NCBI RefSeq assembly: GCF_003852525.1
Contig: NZ_QAJL01000004.1
Location: 101,809-165,808 of the forward strand
Direction: 5' to 3'
Length of the DNA stretch: 64,000 nucleotides
Source of the DNA: Pedobacter sp. KBW06
Lineage (GTDB): Bacteria > Bacteroidota > Bacteroidia > Sphingobacteriales > Sphingobacteriaceae
A model generated the notes under the pieces. It saw nothing but the letters and a program-made list of their open reading frames with translations. It made no database searches and was not told the DNA's origin. Of the stretch, positions 42,975 through 52,107 are shown one piece after another. The position numbers and the translations under genes were made by a program. Position 1 is the stretch's first letter, and each line of letters begins with the position of its first letter.

Positions 42975-45770
42975 CTAATCTACATTATAAACTTTACTCA
43001 CAGACTTTTTAGCAATCTCTTTCTCTGTTTCCGTTACCGGCATTTCGAAAGCTTTTGCCAAAATATACGCTTGCTGATCTGCATGTTGCTTAGCAAAACC
43101 TGATGCTGTACTGCTGCTCTCTTTTCTTGAGATCACTTCAATATCATTAAAGATAGTTTTTCTTAACCTGCGCAGCAAATATGGCCATGCACCCATGTTT
43201 TCAGGCTCTTCCTGAACCCAAACGGCCTCTTTAGCATTCTTATATCTCTTGTATACGGCTTCCATTTGCGCTAAAGGCGTTGGATACAATTGCTCTACCC
43301 TTACGATAGCCACATCTTTGATCTGATCTTTCTGTTGTTTTTCCAACAATTCATAATAGATCTTACCGCTACAGAACAATACCCTGTTCACTGATGCTGC
43401 TTTCACATTTGCATCGTCAATCACTTCCTGGAATTTATTGTCTGTGAACTCTTCAAGCTTGGAAACGCATAACGGATGACGTAAAAGGCTCTTAGGGGTA
43501 AATACCACCAATGGCTTTCTGAAATCACGTTTAAACTGTCTGCGGATCGCATGGAAGAAATTCGCCGGAGTAGTACAGTTGGTTACCTGCATGTTGTAAT
43601 CTGCACAAAGCTCCATAAAGCGCTCGATACGTGCCGATGAATGCTCAGGACCCTGGCCTTCATAACCATGTGGCAATAACATTACCAAACCATTCTCACG
43701 CTGCCATTTCGTTTCGGCACTCGCAATATACTGATCTACCACAATCTGCGCTCCGTTGAAGAAATCTCCAAACTGTGCTTCCCAGATCGTCAATGCATTC
43801 GGGTTGGCCATGGCATAACCATATTCAAAACCAAGTACACCATATTCCGACAAATGCGAATTGTAAATATCAAAAGGTGCCTGCTGATCAGAAACATGAG
43901 CCAACGGGATGTACTCCTCTTCAGAATCCTCCAGTGTTAAAACTGCATGACGGTGAGAGAACGTACCTCTTTCTACATCCTGTCCGCTTAAACGAACACG
44001 TTTACCTTCTGCCAGCAAAGTGCCATAAGCCAGTTGTTCACCCATCGCCCAGTCAAATACATGTGTGGTATTTGCCATTTTACTGCGCTCATCAAAAAGC
44101 TTCTCAATTTTCTTGAAGAACTTTTTATCTGAAGGCAGAGTACTGATTCTTTTGGCCACTTCCAGTAAAGTAGTTTTCTTAACCGCCGTATTTGGAGAGA
44201 CTTCAAAATCCTGTACCGTAGCCAGACGCATATCTGCCCAGGCACCACCGAATTTAACATCCTGATAAGTAGAAGTAATTTCTTTAGCTTCATTCAGGCG
44301 TTCCTGCAAGAGACCACGGAATTCTTTTTCCAGTTCTTTTGCCATACTTGCTTCCAGTTTTCCTTCTTTGATCAACTGCTGAACATAGATGTCACGCGGA
44401 TTGGCATGCTGCTCTATCGCTTTATACAATAATGGCTGTGTGAATTTAGGTTCATCAGCCTCATTATGTCCAAACCTGCGGTAGCATAAAATATCGATGA
44501 ACACATCGTTTTTATATTTCTGACGGTACTCCATTGCCAGGTTAATCGCATAAACCAAAGCTTCCACGTCGTCGCCATTTACATGGAAAACAGGAGATAA
44601 GGTTACTTTGGCGATATCTGTACAATAAGTACTCGAACGTGCATCTTTAAAGTTGGTGGTAAAACCAATCTGGTTATTGATGATCAGGTGAATGGTTCCT
44701 CCGGTTTTGTAACCGTCCAGGCCAGCCATCTGAATCACTTCATATACGATCCCCTGACCGGCAACAGAAGCATCACCATGAATCAGGATTGGTGCGATAC
44801 GTGCATCATCACCACCGTATTTAAAATCTATTTTAGACCTGGTCATTCCTTCTACCACTCCGTTCACTGTTTCCAGGTGGGATGGGTTAGGGCATAAGCT
44901 CAGGTGAACACTATTTCCATTATTGGTGGTTACATCGGTAGAGTAACCCAAATGGTATTTTACGTCACCACCAAAAGGTGATGCTGCGCTGTACCCTTTA
45001 CCTTCAAACTCAGCAAAGATGTCCTTATAGGTCTTTTGCATGATGTTGGCCAAAACGTTCAGCCTTCCACGATGCGCCATTCCGATCACAAATTCTTCGA
45101 TTCCCAACTCAGAACCTTTTTCAATTACAGAATCCAACGCAGGAATTAAAGCCTCTGCACCTTCCAGTGAAAAACGCTTCTGACCAAGGAACTTTGTTCC
45201 AAGGAAATTCTCAAAACTTACCGCTTCGTTCAGCTTTTTTAAAATTCTTCGTTTTTCTTCGATAGAGAAATTCGGTGTGTTACGCACACTTTCCATTTTA
45301 TGCTCTATCCAGGACAATACCTCCGGCGTGCGGACATACTTATATTCTGCACCTATTGAACGGCAGTAAGTCTGTTTTAAGAAGGCAACGATATCACTTA
45401 GTTTCGCTGCTCCGATGCCGATTTCAACACCTGAGTTAAATACCGTATCCAGATCAGCTGCTGATAATTTGAAGTTTTCCAGATCCAGTGTTGGGAGGTG
45501 CTGACGTCTTTCTCTAACCGGGTTGGTATGTGTAAACAGGTGGCCACGCTGACGGTAACCGTTGATCATGTTTAAAACACTAACCTCCTTTAGGAAATGT
45601 TCAGGGGTTTCTTCTCCTGCTGATGCCGGAGATGAGCCTCTGCCGAAGTCGAAGCCTTCAAAAAATTTCTGCCAACCAAATTCAACCGAATTGGGATCTT
45701 CTTTAAAAGTTTGATAAAGGGACTCTATGTATTCGGCATTTGCGCCGTTGAGATAAGATAAATTATCCAT
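42975..45770 (-). CDS. sucA: 2-oxoglutarate dehydrogenase E1 component
   Basis: 931 residues, the usual length. The N-terminal E1-type segment is near 1-45 (SYLNGANAEYIESLYQTF). The thiamine-diphosphate-binding region includes HGDASVAGQGIVYE (about 312) and GDDVEALVYAINLAME with RFGHNEADEP. The transketolase-like C-terminal half carries GYEGQGPEHSSARIERF (about 680). It oxidatively decarboxylates 2-oxoglutarate. It is the first gene of the sucA-sucB unit. Confidence 0.97.
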   Translation of the reverse strand: MDNLSYLNGANAEYIESLYQTFKEDPNSVEFGWQKFFEGFDFGRGSSPASAGEETPEHFLKEVSVLNMINGYRQRGHLFTHTNPVRERRQHLPTLDLENFKLSAADLDTVFNSGVEIGIGAAKLSDIVAFLKQTYCRSIGAEYKYVRTPEVLSWIEHKMESVRNTPNFSIEEKRRILKKLNEAVSFENFLGTKFLGQKRFSLEGAEALIPALDSVIEKGSELGIEEFVIGMAHRGRLNVLANIMQKTYKDIFAEFEGKGYSAASPFGGDVKYHLGYSTDVTTNNGNSVHLSLCPNPSHLETVNGVVEGMTRSKIDFKYGGDDARIAPILIHGDASVAGQGIVYEVIQMAGLDGYKTGGTIHLIINNQIGFTTNFKDARSSTYCTDIAKVTLSPVFHVNGDDVEALVYAINLAMEYRQKYKNDVFIDILCYRRFGHNEADEPKFTQPLLYKAIEQHANPRDIYVQQLIKEGKLEASMAKELEKEFRGLLQERLNEAKEITSTYQDVKFGGAWADMRLATVQDFEVSPNTAVKKTTLLEVAKRISTLPSDKKFFKKIEKLFDERSKMANTTHVFDWAMGEQLAYGTLLAEGKRVRLSGQDVERGTFSHRHAVLTLEDSEEEYIPLAHVSDQQAPFDIYNSHLSEYGVLGFEYGYAMANPNALTIWEAQFGDFFNGAQIVVDQYIASAETKWQRENGLVMLLPHGYEGQGPEHSSARIERFMELCADYNMQVTNCTTPANFFHAIRRQFKRDFRKPLVVFTPKSLLRHPLCVSKLEEFTDNKFQEVIDDANVKAASVNRVLFCSGKIYYELLEKQQKDQIKDVAIVRVEQLYPTPLAQMEAVYKRYKNAKEAVWVQEEPENMGAWPYLLRRLRKTIFNDIEVISRKESSSTASGFAKQHADQQAYILAKAFEMPVTETEKEIAKKSVSKVYNVD

Positions 45771-45796
45771 TATGTGTGAATATGCTATAAGTGATG

Positions 45797-45804
45797 CAAA
45801 ATTA
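45797..45804 (-). promoter_or_regulatory. Candidate -7 element for sucAB
   Basis: The minus strand reads TAATTTTG (TAnnTTTG), 27 bases upstream of the sucA start. Confidence 0.5.
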
Positions 45805-45835
45805 GGATTTTACCTATTAAATCAGGCAATTTTCT

Positions 45836-46714
45836 TTATAAATCTTCCAAAAAATCGGTCATATCACAGACATTCTTCAATGGCGTCAGCTGATCCTTCA
45901 CAAGGATATCAAATTCAGAGATTAAACTACCTGCAACTAATAAAGGAACATTCAGATTGTCCATAACTTTACCTATGATTTTATTGATGTCTTTACCCAG
46001 ATTTAAAGAAGTTAAAACAATAAAAGCGAAATCCGGCTGATAGGATTCCACTACTTTTTTAAGATCTGTATAAGGTATTTCAGATCCCAGATACAGGGTA
46101 TCATGGCCACACCTTTTCAATAGGTATCTGGCAAAAAGCAGGCCAGTTTCATGCATTTCGGCCTCAGGAAGAAAAAGCAAAAATCTTTTCACTTCTGCTT
46201 TCACTGGTTTTTCCACTTTATCGATTTCTACAATGATGCGGTCGCGGATCAGGTTGGAAGCAAAGTGTTCCTGAGAAGGATCAATCGTCCCGGTTTGCCA
46301 CAACATCCCCACCCGCTTCATGAAAGGAAAAAGGACTATATCCATCGTTTTCACCAGGCCCATCTCTTCAATGCATTTCCCCAATACTTCAGAAAACTCT
46401 ACTTCATCATAAGCGATCGTGGCATTGGAAAGACTTAACAACTGTACGGAATCATTACTCCAGTCTGACTTTAACTGGGTAACCAGATCGGAGATCTGCC
46501 TATGTGTCATCTTCGCAATCCGGCTTATTTTATAGCCATTCTCGTTCAGGGCCACGATATTAAGCAGCATTTTTAAATCGTCCTCATCGTAGAAACGAAT
46601 GTTTGTCGGTGTTCTCTTGGGTGGCACCAAATTGTACCTGATCTCCCAGGCCCTGATCGTATGTGCTTTAATCCCAATGAGTCCCTCTATATCACTTATT
46701 GAAAATTTCCTCAC
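45836..46714 (-). CDS. carH: MerR-family regulator with CarH-type adenosylcobalamin-binding domain (light sensor)
   Basis: 292 residues from a GTG at 46714. A TTG-initiated frame reaches 46759 but adds an unlikely N-terminus. The MerR helix-turn-helix spans 1-72 (SISDIEGLIGIKAHTIRAWEIRY). The B12-cap helices (about 90-165) carry Trp 139, Glu 149 and His 150 as W-x9-EH. The cobalamin-binding domain (about 175-285) carries Glu 184, His 188 and Gly 191 as ExxxHxxG, with His 188 the expected lower axial ligand. These residues define CarH-type photoreceptors, which repress DNA in the dark and release it on light cleavage of the Co-C bond. Light regulation is inferred here, not shown. Confidence 0.88.
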   Translation of the reverse strand: MRKFSISDIEGLIGIKAHTIRAWEIRYNLVPPKRTPTNIRFYDEDDLKMLLNIVALNENGYKISRIAKMTHRQISDLVTQLKSDWSNDSVQLLSLSNATIAYDEVEFSEVLGKCIEEMGLVKTMDIVLFPFMKRVGMLWQTGTIDPSQEHFASNLIRDRIIVEIDKVEKPVKAEVKRFLLFLPEAEMHETGLLFARYLLKRCGHDTLYLGSEIPYTDLKKVVESYQPDFAFIVLTSLNLGKDINKIIGKVMDNLNVPLLVAGSLISEFDILVKDQLTPLKNVCDMTDFLEDL

Positions 46715-46718
46715 GTTA

Positions 46719-46769
46719 TTGTTTACAACAAATGTTAAACAACTTTGTTTAAAAAACAATTTTTGTTTA
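46719..46769. promoter_or_regulatory. Cluster of TTGTTTA boxes over the carH-like promoter
   Basis: TTGTTTA occurs at 46719-46725, 46745-46751 and 46763-46769, and its complement TAAACAA at 46736-46742. The first and the inverted copy form a palindrome with a 10-base spacer that includes AACATTTG (minus strand), 7/8 of a TAnnTTTG -7 element. Autoregulatory operator sites are the simplest reading. Confidence 0.45.
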
Positions 46770-46824
46770 ATTTTTATGAAGAATAAACGTTAAAAGAGGA
46801 ATTAAGGTATTTTGAAGAATGATT

Positions 46825-48126
46825 TTAAGCAATCGGTGCCGCATCGGAAACAGCAGTTTCCAGTATTTTAATTTGCTTATCCAGGTCAAAGGTATTTTTT
46901 GATTTCGCGTCTTTTCCTACGCCTGCTACATTCGCCCAGTTGCCCCAGTTACTCGCCGGTGCATAATCAATGAGCTTATCCTCAAAATAGACTGCCCCGT
47001 TCGTCCAGTGGACTTTTAAGACATGAACCAGGAAAGTAGCGACCAATAACCGAGCCGAATGAGGAATAAAACCAGATTCATTCAATTCATGCATGTACTT
47101 GTCAATCATGATATGCCCGGTAGTTCCTGTCTTCCATTTTTGTAAAGCAGGGTTTTCATTATCAGCAACAGAGAACAATTCCTTTTCGAAATCAGGGTCC
47201 TGGAAGAACTCAATTCCATGTTTTTTAAACATAAACCTGAAATAATCCCGCCACAATAAACCCAAAAGAATCTGATTGAAATTTGCGTTTCCCCCAAAAG
47301 CGGCCTCCGCTTCCTTTACCAACCAGTAAACCTTTCTTGGCGATAAACAACCTAAAGACAACCAGCCCGATAAGCGGGAAGAAAAACCAGGTTTATCAGG
47401 ACTCTGTTTCACTGGTTTCAGGTAAATGTCTGCCCCCTCTTCCAGCAATGCTTTCAGCTGTTGCAGGCCTGCATCCTCTCCACCCGAAAATGATGGTTCA
47501 GGAACAGAGACCGCAGAATCAAAGCCTAAGTCTTCGAGCGAAGGCAAAGTTCCCCAATCTTCATTCTCTACAAAAGAGATCTCCTCAGGAGATAAAAAGC
47601 ATGATTTCACAATGGCATCGCGCTCTGTTTTCTTTTTAAACTGAGCAAAGACATCAGGGATGTCCTTAATGGGAAAAGGAAGGTCTTCTTTGTTATATAA
47701 GGTATGTCCTATAAAATGTTTTAAATTGATTTTAAGCTTCCACAACAGGTCTTCCACCTTCGTAGAAATCAAGGTCTCTTCCGGCGCCACTTCACGGTGA
47801 TGGTAAACTTCGGAAATTTCGTAGTCTTCCACCAATTTGGCCATCAATTCTTCCGGACTGCCCTTCATCAGTAGAATATCACCTCCCAGTTGCTGAAAAG
47901 CCAGTCTCAATGCCGCAACACTTTCCAGCAGAAACTTCGCCCGATGTGCCCCGGTCTTATCCGTTTCAAATATAGTGGGCTGAAAATAATGAGGATCAAA
48001 AAAATAAACCGGCAAAATACTGTCGGATTTTGCAACGGCTTCTACCAACATTTCATTGTCGTGTAATCGAAGATCATTTCTAAACCAAACTAATATTCTT
48101 TTAGACTTCATTAATGAGGGGGACAT
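46825..48126 (-). CDS. DASH-type cryptochrome / photolyase
   Basis: 433 residues (or 428 from an internal ATG at 48111). The N-terminal photolyase antenna domain spans about 1-170, starting KRILVWFRNDLRLHDNE. The DASH hallmark linker TLYNKEDLPFPIKDIPDVFAQF lies at about 153-174 (residue blocks TLYNKEDLPF and VFAQFKKKTE). The FAD-binding C-terminal domain has SGWLSLGCLSPRKVYW and LLWRDYFRFMF, and ends ASNWGNWANVAGVG. DASH proteins repair cyclobutane dimers in single-stranded DNA or act in light signalling. A candidate -7 promoter lies upstream. Next to the CarH-like gene. Confidence 0.93.
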   Translation of the reverse strand: MSPSLMKSKRILVWFRNDLRLHDNEMLVEAVAKSDSILPVYFFDPHYFQPTIFETDKTGAHRAKFLLESVAALRLAFQQLGGDILLMKGSPEELMAKLVEDYEISEVYHHREVAPEETLISTKVEDLLWKLKINLKHFIGHTLYNKEDLPFPIKDIPDVFAQFKKKTERDAIVKSCFLSPEEISFVENEDWGTLPSLEDLGFDSAVSVPEPSFSGGEDAGLQQLKALLEEGADIYLKPVKQSPDKPGFSSRLSGWLSLGCLSPRKVYWLVKEAEAAFGGNANFNQILLGLLWRDYFRFMFKKHGIEFFQDPDFEKELFSVADNENPALQKWKTGTTGHIMIDKYMHELNESGFIPHSARLLVATFLVHVLKVHWTNGAVYFEDKLIDYAPASNWGNWANVAGVGKDAKSKNTFDLDKQIKILETAVSDAAPIA

Positions 48127-48141
48127 AAAGTATATAATTCA

Positions 48142-48149
48142 CAAAAATA
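48142..48149 (-). promoter_or_regulatory. Candidate -7 element for the DASH cryptochrome gene
   Basis: The minus strand reads TATTTTTG (TAnnTTTG), 16 bases from the first ATG and 31 from the second. Confidence 0.45.
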
Positions 48150-48265
48150 TACGAATTTTTAGCTTAGTACGAATGCATAAAGCAATATTTACATAAGCGC
48201 AACAAACATTTACAAGAAAAAGACTTAATTCCAAACTAAAATGCCGTCAAGCGGTTATACAAATT

Positions 48266-49201
48266 ATGACGAAGCACATTCTGATGACCGGAGCCACAGG
48301 GCTGATTGGTAAAAGACTAATCCGGGACTTACAGGAAAGGGGACATCAAATCGCGGTACTTTCCAGAAAACCTGTTGTGATAGAAAACGTTAAGGTCTTT
48401 TTGTGGAATGTCTACCAGCAGGAAATAGATCCTGATTGCCTGAGCGGTATAGATACCATCATCCATCTGGCAGGAGAAAATATTGCCGGCGAAAAATGGA
48501 GCCCGGCCCGAAAGAAAAAAGTGATCGACAGCAGGGTCTTGTCCACAAAACTCCTTTACCAACTTATAAAAGAACAACAGGCCGGGATTCAAACCTTTAT
48601 TTCCGCTTCGGCGGTTGGCTATTACGGGGATGCCGGAGATGAAATACTGACCGAAAAAAGCCCTGCCGGAACAGGTTTCCTTGCCGAATGCTGCCGGCAA
48701 TGGGAAGCCGCTGTAGATGAAGGCGCTGATTTAGGCCTGAGGATCGTAAAATGCAGGATAGGTTTTGTGCTTGCCAGGAATGAAGGGGCTCTCCCTGCCC
48801 TTGACAAACCCATCCGGTTATTTGTTGGTGCCGGATTGGGCAGCGGCAAACAATGGGTGCCATGGGTACATATTGATGATGTTGTGGAAGCATTTGTAAG
48901 CGCAGCAGAAAACGAGCAATGGACCGGTCCATATAATGTCTGTGCACCTTTTCCTGTAGGCAACCGCAGCCTCACTAAAGCCATTGCAAAACAACTCCAC
49001 AGACCGGTATGGCCAATCAATGTTCCCGAAGGTGTTTTAAAGCTTATTTTAGGAGAAATGAGCGAAGTCGCCCTGATCAGCAACAATACTTCTGCACAAA
49101 AGATCCTGGATACCGGTTTTAAATTTAAATTTCTTCAACTTGAGAATGCTTTAACCGATATTTACCAAAATAACCTGGTTCAAAATAATCCGGATTCATA
49201 G
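48266..49201 (+). CDS. TIGR01777-family SDR epimerase/oxidoreductase (YfcH-like)
   Basis: 311 residues of the extended SDR family. The NAD(P) glycine motif is MTGATGLIGKRLI at about 6-18, IDTIIHLAGENIAGEKW is at about 62-78 and the Ser/Tyr active-site region is ISASAVGYYGDAG at about 111-123. Function unknown across the family. It is divergent from the DASH cryptochrome gene and 52 bases before a photolyase gene, so co-transcription with the photolyase is likely, and a role around photorepair or photoprotection is inferred from position only. Confidence 0.9.
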   Translation: MTKHILMTGATGLIGKRLIRDLQERGHQIAVLSRKPVVIENVKVFLWNVYQQEIDPDCLSGIDTIIHLAGENIAGEKWSPARKKKVIDSRVLSTKLLYQLIKEQQAGIQTFISASAVGYYGDAGDEILTEKSPAGTGFLAECCRQWEAAVDEGADLGLRIVKCRIGFVLARNEGALPALDKPIRLFVGAGLGSGKQWVPWVHIDDVVEAFVSAAENEQWTGPYNVCAPFPVGNRSLTKAIAKQLHRPVWPINVPEGVLKLILGEMSEVALISNNTSAQKILDTGFKFKFLQLENALTDIYQNNLVQNNPDS

Positions 49202-49253
49202 GACACATGATTCCGGATCCGTTTCACAAACTTAGCCCAAGCCCTTTAAAATA

Positions 49254-50558
49254 ATGAAGTCAGAAATTAACATTTGCTGGTTACGAAGAGATTTAAGACT
49301 CGAAGACAATGCCGCATTATACGAAGCACTCCGAAGTCCTTTCCCGGTACTGTTAGTATTCATTTTTGACAAAAATATCCTCGGCAAACTGGCCGATAAA
49401 AAAGATGCAAGGGTAACTTTCATCCGGCAAACCCTTTATCAGCTAAATACCAGTCTTCAGAAATCAGGAAGCAGTATTTTAGTCAGATATGGCCTTCCTG
49501 AAGAAGTATGGCCGGAGGTTTTGAGCAATTACAATGTAAAATCAGTTTATACCAACCATGACTACGAGCCCTATGCACGTGAAAGAGATGATGCACTGGC
49601 CGAATACCTGCGTTCGGAACAGATCGGCTTCCGGACCTTCAAAGACCAGGTGATTTTTGAGAAGAATGAAATCACTAAAGCGGATGGCAAACCATACACC
49701 GTATTCACGCCTTACTTCCGTCAATGGCAGCAAAAACTGAATGACTTTTACGTCAAGGCTTATCCGGTAGAAAAATATGCAGCCAATTTCTTTCCATTGG
49801 CTCCTCAGGAAATCCCCTCACTTTCTGAAATGGGATTTGAAAGCTCAGACCTTAACTTCCCGGATAAAGACTTCAGCAGCAAGCTGAATCTTTATGAAGA
49901 CAAAAGGGATTTTCCCGCAGAAGACGCAACCACTTACCTGGGTGTTCATCTTCGTTTTGGCACCCTCAGTATTCGGGAAGCCGCAAGGGAAGCCCTGGCT
50001 CAAAAAGCAGAAAAATGGCTCTCTGAACTGGCCTGGAGAGATTTCTATATGATGATCTTATGGCACTTTCCACATACCGTCAGCCAATCGTTTAAACCTG
50101 CTTATGACCTCATAAAATGGAGAAACGACGAATCAGAATTTGAAGCCTGGTGCCAGGGAAATACAGGTTACCCGATCGTAGATGCAGGAATGAGACAATT
50201 GAATGCGACCGGCTATATGCACAACCGCGTCAGAATGGTGGTTGCGAGTTTTCTGACCAAACATCTTTTGATCGACTGGAGGTGGGGCGAAGCTTATTTT
50301 GCAGAGAAATTACTGGATTATGAAATGGCCAGCAATATTGGGGGTTGGCAATGGGCCTGTGGCTCGGGGAACGATGCAGCACCCTACTTCCGGATCTTCA
50401 ATCCTGAACTTCAGACAAAAAAATTCGATCCTGAATTTAAATATATCGACCGCTGGATTCCTGCTTATAAACAACAAAAGCATGTAAAACCTATAGTTGA
50501 ACATGCTTTTGCAAGAGAAAGGGTATTGAAAGTCTTTAAAGAAGCATTAAATGAATAA
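49254..50558 (+). CDS. phrB: Deoxyribodipyrimidine photo-lyase (class I CPD type)
   Basis: 434 residues. The N-terminal antenna domain spans about 1-130 (INICWLRRDLRLEDNAAL). The FAD domain is marked by YLGVHLRFGTLSIREAAREA (about 222-241), WLSELAWRDFYMMILWHFP (about 257), GYPIVDAGMRQLNATGYMHNR (residue blocks PIVDAGMRQL and YMHNRVRM) and ASNIGGWQWACGSGNDAAPY near the end, with the flavin-reducing Trp residues. It uses blue/near-UV light to split pyrimidine dimers in double-stranded DNA. This is the second light-driven enzyme in the same 5 kb. Confidence 0.95.
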   Translation: MKSEINICWLRRDLRLEDNAALYEALRSPFPVLLVFIFDKNILGKLADKKDARVTFIRQTLYQLNTSLQKSGSSILVRYGLPEEVWPEVLSNYNVKSVYTNHDYEPYARERDDALAEYLRSEQIGFRTFKDQVIFEKNEITKADGKPYTVFTPYFRQWQQKLNDFYVKAYPVEKYAANFFPLAPQEIPSLSEMGFESSDLNFPDKDFSSKLNLYEDKRDFPAEDATTYLGVHLRFGTLSIREAAREALAQKAEKWLSELAWRDFYMMILWHFPHTVSQSFKPAYDLIKWRNDESEFEAWCQGNTGYPIVDAGMRQLNATGYMHNRVRMVVASFLTKHLLIDWRWGEAYFAEKLLDYEMASNIGGWQWACGSGNDAAPYFRIFNPELQTKKFDPEFKYIDRWIPAYKQQKHVKPIVEHAFARERVLKVFKEALNE

Positions 50559-50575
50559 TGCTTTATTGTCCCTGT

Positions 50576-51490
50576 TTAGTTGGTAACGTTGATGATCTCC
50601 ACGTCAAAATCTAACACAGAATTCGCAGGAATACTTCCTGTAGAGTTGGTTGCATTTCCATATCCCAATACTGAAGGGATAAACAACCTGAATTTAGCTC
50701 CTTTTGTAAATTTCACCAACATTTTTTCCATTCCCACCACTAAACTTTTCGGTGCTGAAGTAAACTGACCTGAATCGGCAGTTGTTCCGTCCAGCATCTT
50801 TAAAGTATATTTAATCTCTACGTCTGTATTGATGTTGATGGGATCAGTTCCTGTTCCCTGAGTCGTCACGATGTAATGAACACCAGACTCGTCTTTTAAG
50901 GCCGTCAGTGTATTCGCTGTTAAAAATGACACAATATGCTGCTGATCTAATACCGCTTGTTTCTCCGAATACGTGCTGATATTGAATTCAATCACTTCGT
51001 TTGAAGGGATTTTTGCCGCAGGATATCCATTTTTACCAAAAGCAAGGTAGGAAGGCAAAAAAATCCTGGCACTACCGCCTGGTCTTAATTTTTTGATCAC
51101 ATCTGAAATTGCCGGAACCGGAAGCCCCATGAACCCACCCCCTTTAGCAGCCATACCCGTATAACCAACCGGCATCCCCAGATTACGGATCAGGGGAGAA
51201 CTTCCATACACAGTACCATTTATCATTGATTTTCCAACAATATTATAACGTACAGAATCTACATCTTTATATTCAGCGGCAGGTGTTCCGCCATCAGCAG
51301 GCTGTGTAACTACATAAAAATATCCGGATTTTGCCGGATCCGGCAAAGCAACAATATTATTTTTAGCCAGATAATCGGCTATTTTAGCATCATCCTGCGT
51401 CTGAACAGATTCATATTCCTTTTTACAGGAACTCAAAAGAACGACTGCCCCTAATAAGGCAAAGGTATAAAGTGATAACTTTTTAATCAT
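50576..51490 (-). CDS. Tandem-domain FKBP-type peptidyl-prolyl isomerase lipoprotein
   Basis: 304 residues from the ATG at 51490. The open frame extends to 51649, but that stretch overlaps the upstream gene and has no signal. Lipobox LLSSC with Cys 22. Two FKBP-like repeats are visible: about 75-190 (GGSARIFLPSYLAFGKNG and the PSNEVIEFNIS end) and about 200-304 (GAKFRLFIPSVLGYGNA, IPANSVLDFDVEI). The first has diverged. It aids folding of periplasmic or outer-membrane proteins. It lies 11 bases after the single-domain FKBP gene. Confidence 0.9.
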   Translation of the reverse strand: MIKKLSLYTFALLGAVVLLSSCKKEYESVQTQDDAKIADYLAKNNIVALPDPAKSGYFYVVTQPADGGTPAAEYKDVDSVRYNIVGKSMINGTVYGSSPLIRNLGMPVGYTGMAAKGGGFMGLPVPAISDVIKKLRPGGSARIFLPSYLAFGKNGYPAAKIPSNEVIEFNISTYSEKQAVLDQQHIVSFLTANTLTALKDESGVHYIVTTQGTGTDPININTDVEIKYTLKMLDGTTADSGQFTSAPKSLVVGMEKMLVKFTKGAKFRLFIPSVLGYGNATNSTGSIPANSVLDFDVEIINVTN

Positions 51491-51501
51491 TTGGTTTTTT
51501 A

Positions 51502-51981
51502 TTATTTGATATTCACGAGGGTAACGGTATAATCTAATATTGAATTCGGGGGGATTGATGAGCCCTGAAAATCCTTGTACGCTAAAGGAGAAGGAATAAT
51601 CATCCTGATTTGTCCTCCTTTGGCAATCAACGGAAGTGCGATTTGCCATCCCTGCATTAAAGCATCAAGTTTTAAGGTAACGGGCCGCTCTACAGGAACG
51701 TTGTCAAACTGAGTCTTGGCAGCCAGAATTCTTCCGCTATAATAAACCTGGATACTATCGCTCGACTTCGGGGCTGCTCCCTCACCTGCTGCCAGGATCC
51801 GATAACGCAAGCCGGAGGGGAGGATGGTAAGGTCTTTAATGGCACTATCCACGACGTATTTTTCTATAATTGCTTTGTCAATCTCCAACTGGGTATCGGA
51901 ATCATAATCCTTCTTTTTTTCGCACGCTGCAAATAACCCGCAGAGAAGCAATAAGCCCAGAAAGATCTTGTTTTTTAACAT
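51502..51981 (-). CDS. FKBP-type peptidyl-prolyl isomerase lipoprotein
   Basis: 159 residues from the ATG at 51981; an in-frame start 3 codons upstream is less likely. Lipoprotein signal with Cys 20 in FAAC. One FKBP domain spans about 55-159 (DSIQVYYSGRILA, GGQIRMIIPSPLAYKDF, IPPNSILDYTVTLVNIK). It catalyses prolyl isomerisation in the envelope. A TATTTTTG -7-like element on the minus strand at 51988-51995 would give an almost leaderless mRNA. First of a two-gene FKBP unit. Confidence 0.92.
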   Translation of the reverse strand: MLKNKIFLGLLLLCGLFAACEKKKDYDSDTQLEIDKAIIEKYVVDSAIKDLTILPSGLRYRILAAGEGAAPKSSDSIQVYYSGRILAAKTQFDNVPVERPVTLKLDALMQGWQIALPLIAKGGQIRMIIPSPLAYKDFQGSSIPPNSILDYTVTLVNIK

Positions 51982-52053
51982 AATACACAAAAATAGTCTT
52001 TTCTAACTGATGGAACAATTTTTAACCAATTTTAACAATTACCGGAGTGCTCA

Positions 52054-52083
52054 TAAAAAACGCCCTTAATAAATTAAGGGCGT
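52054..52083 (-). terminator. Intrinsic terminator of the fad operon
   Basis: An 11-bp perfect stem (ACGCCCTTAAT / ATTAAGGGCGT) with a 2-base loop has an A-rich left flank that is the U tract on the minus strand, 25 bases after the acyl-CoA dehydrogenase stop. Confidence 0.85.
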
Positions 52084-52107
52084 CCAGTTTAATTATGAAT
52101 CGTTATC

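Noticed and set aside
51491..51649. N-terminal extension of the tandem FKBP protein
   Set aside because: It overlaps the upstream FKBP gene and removes the lipoprotein signal from the N-terminus; the ATG at 51490 fits the lipobox.
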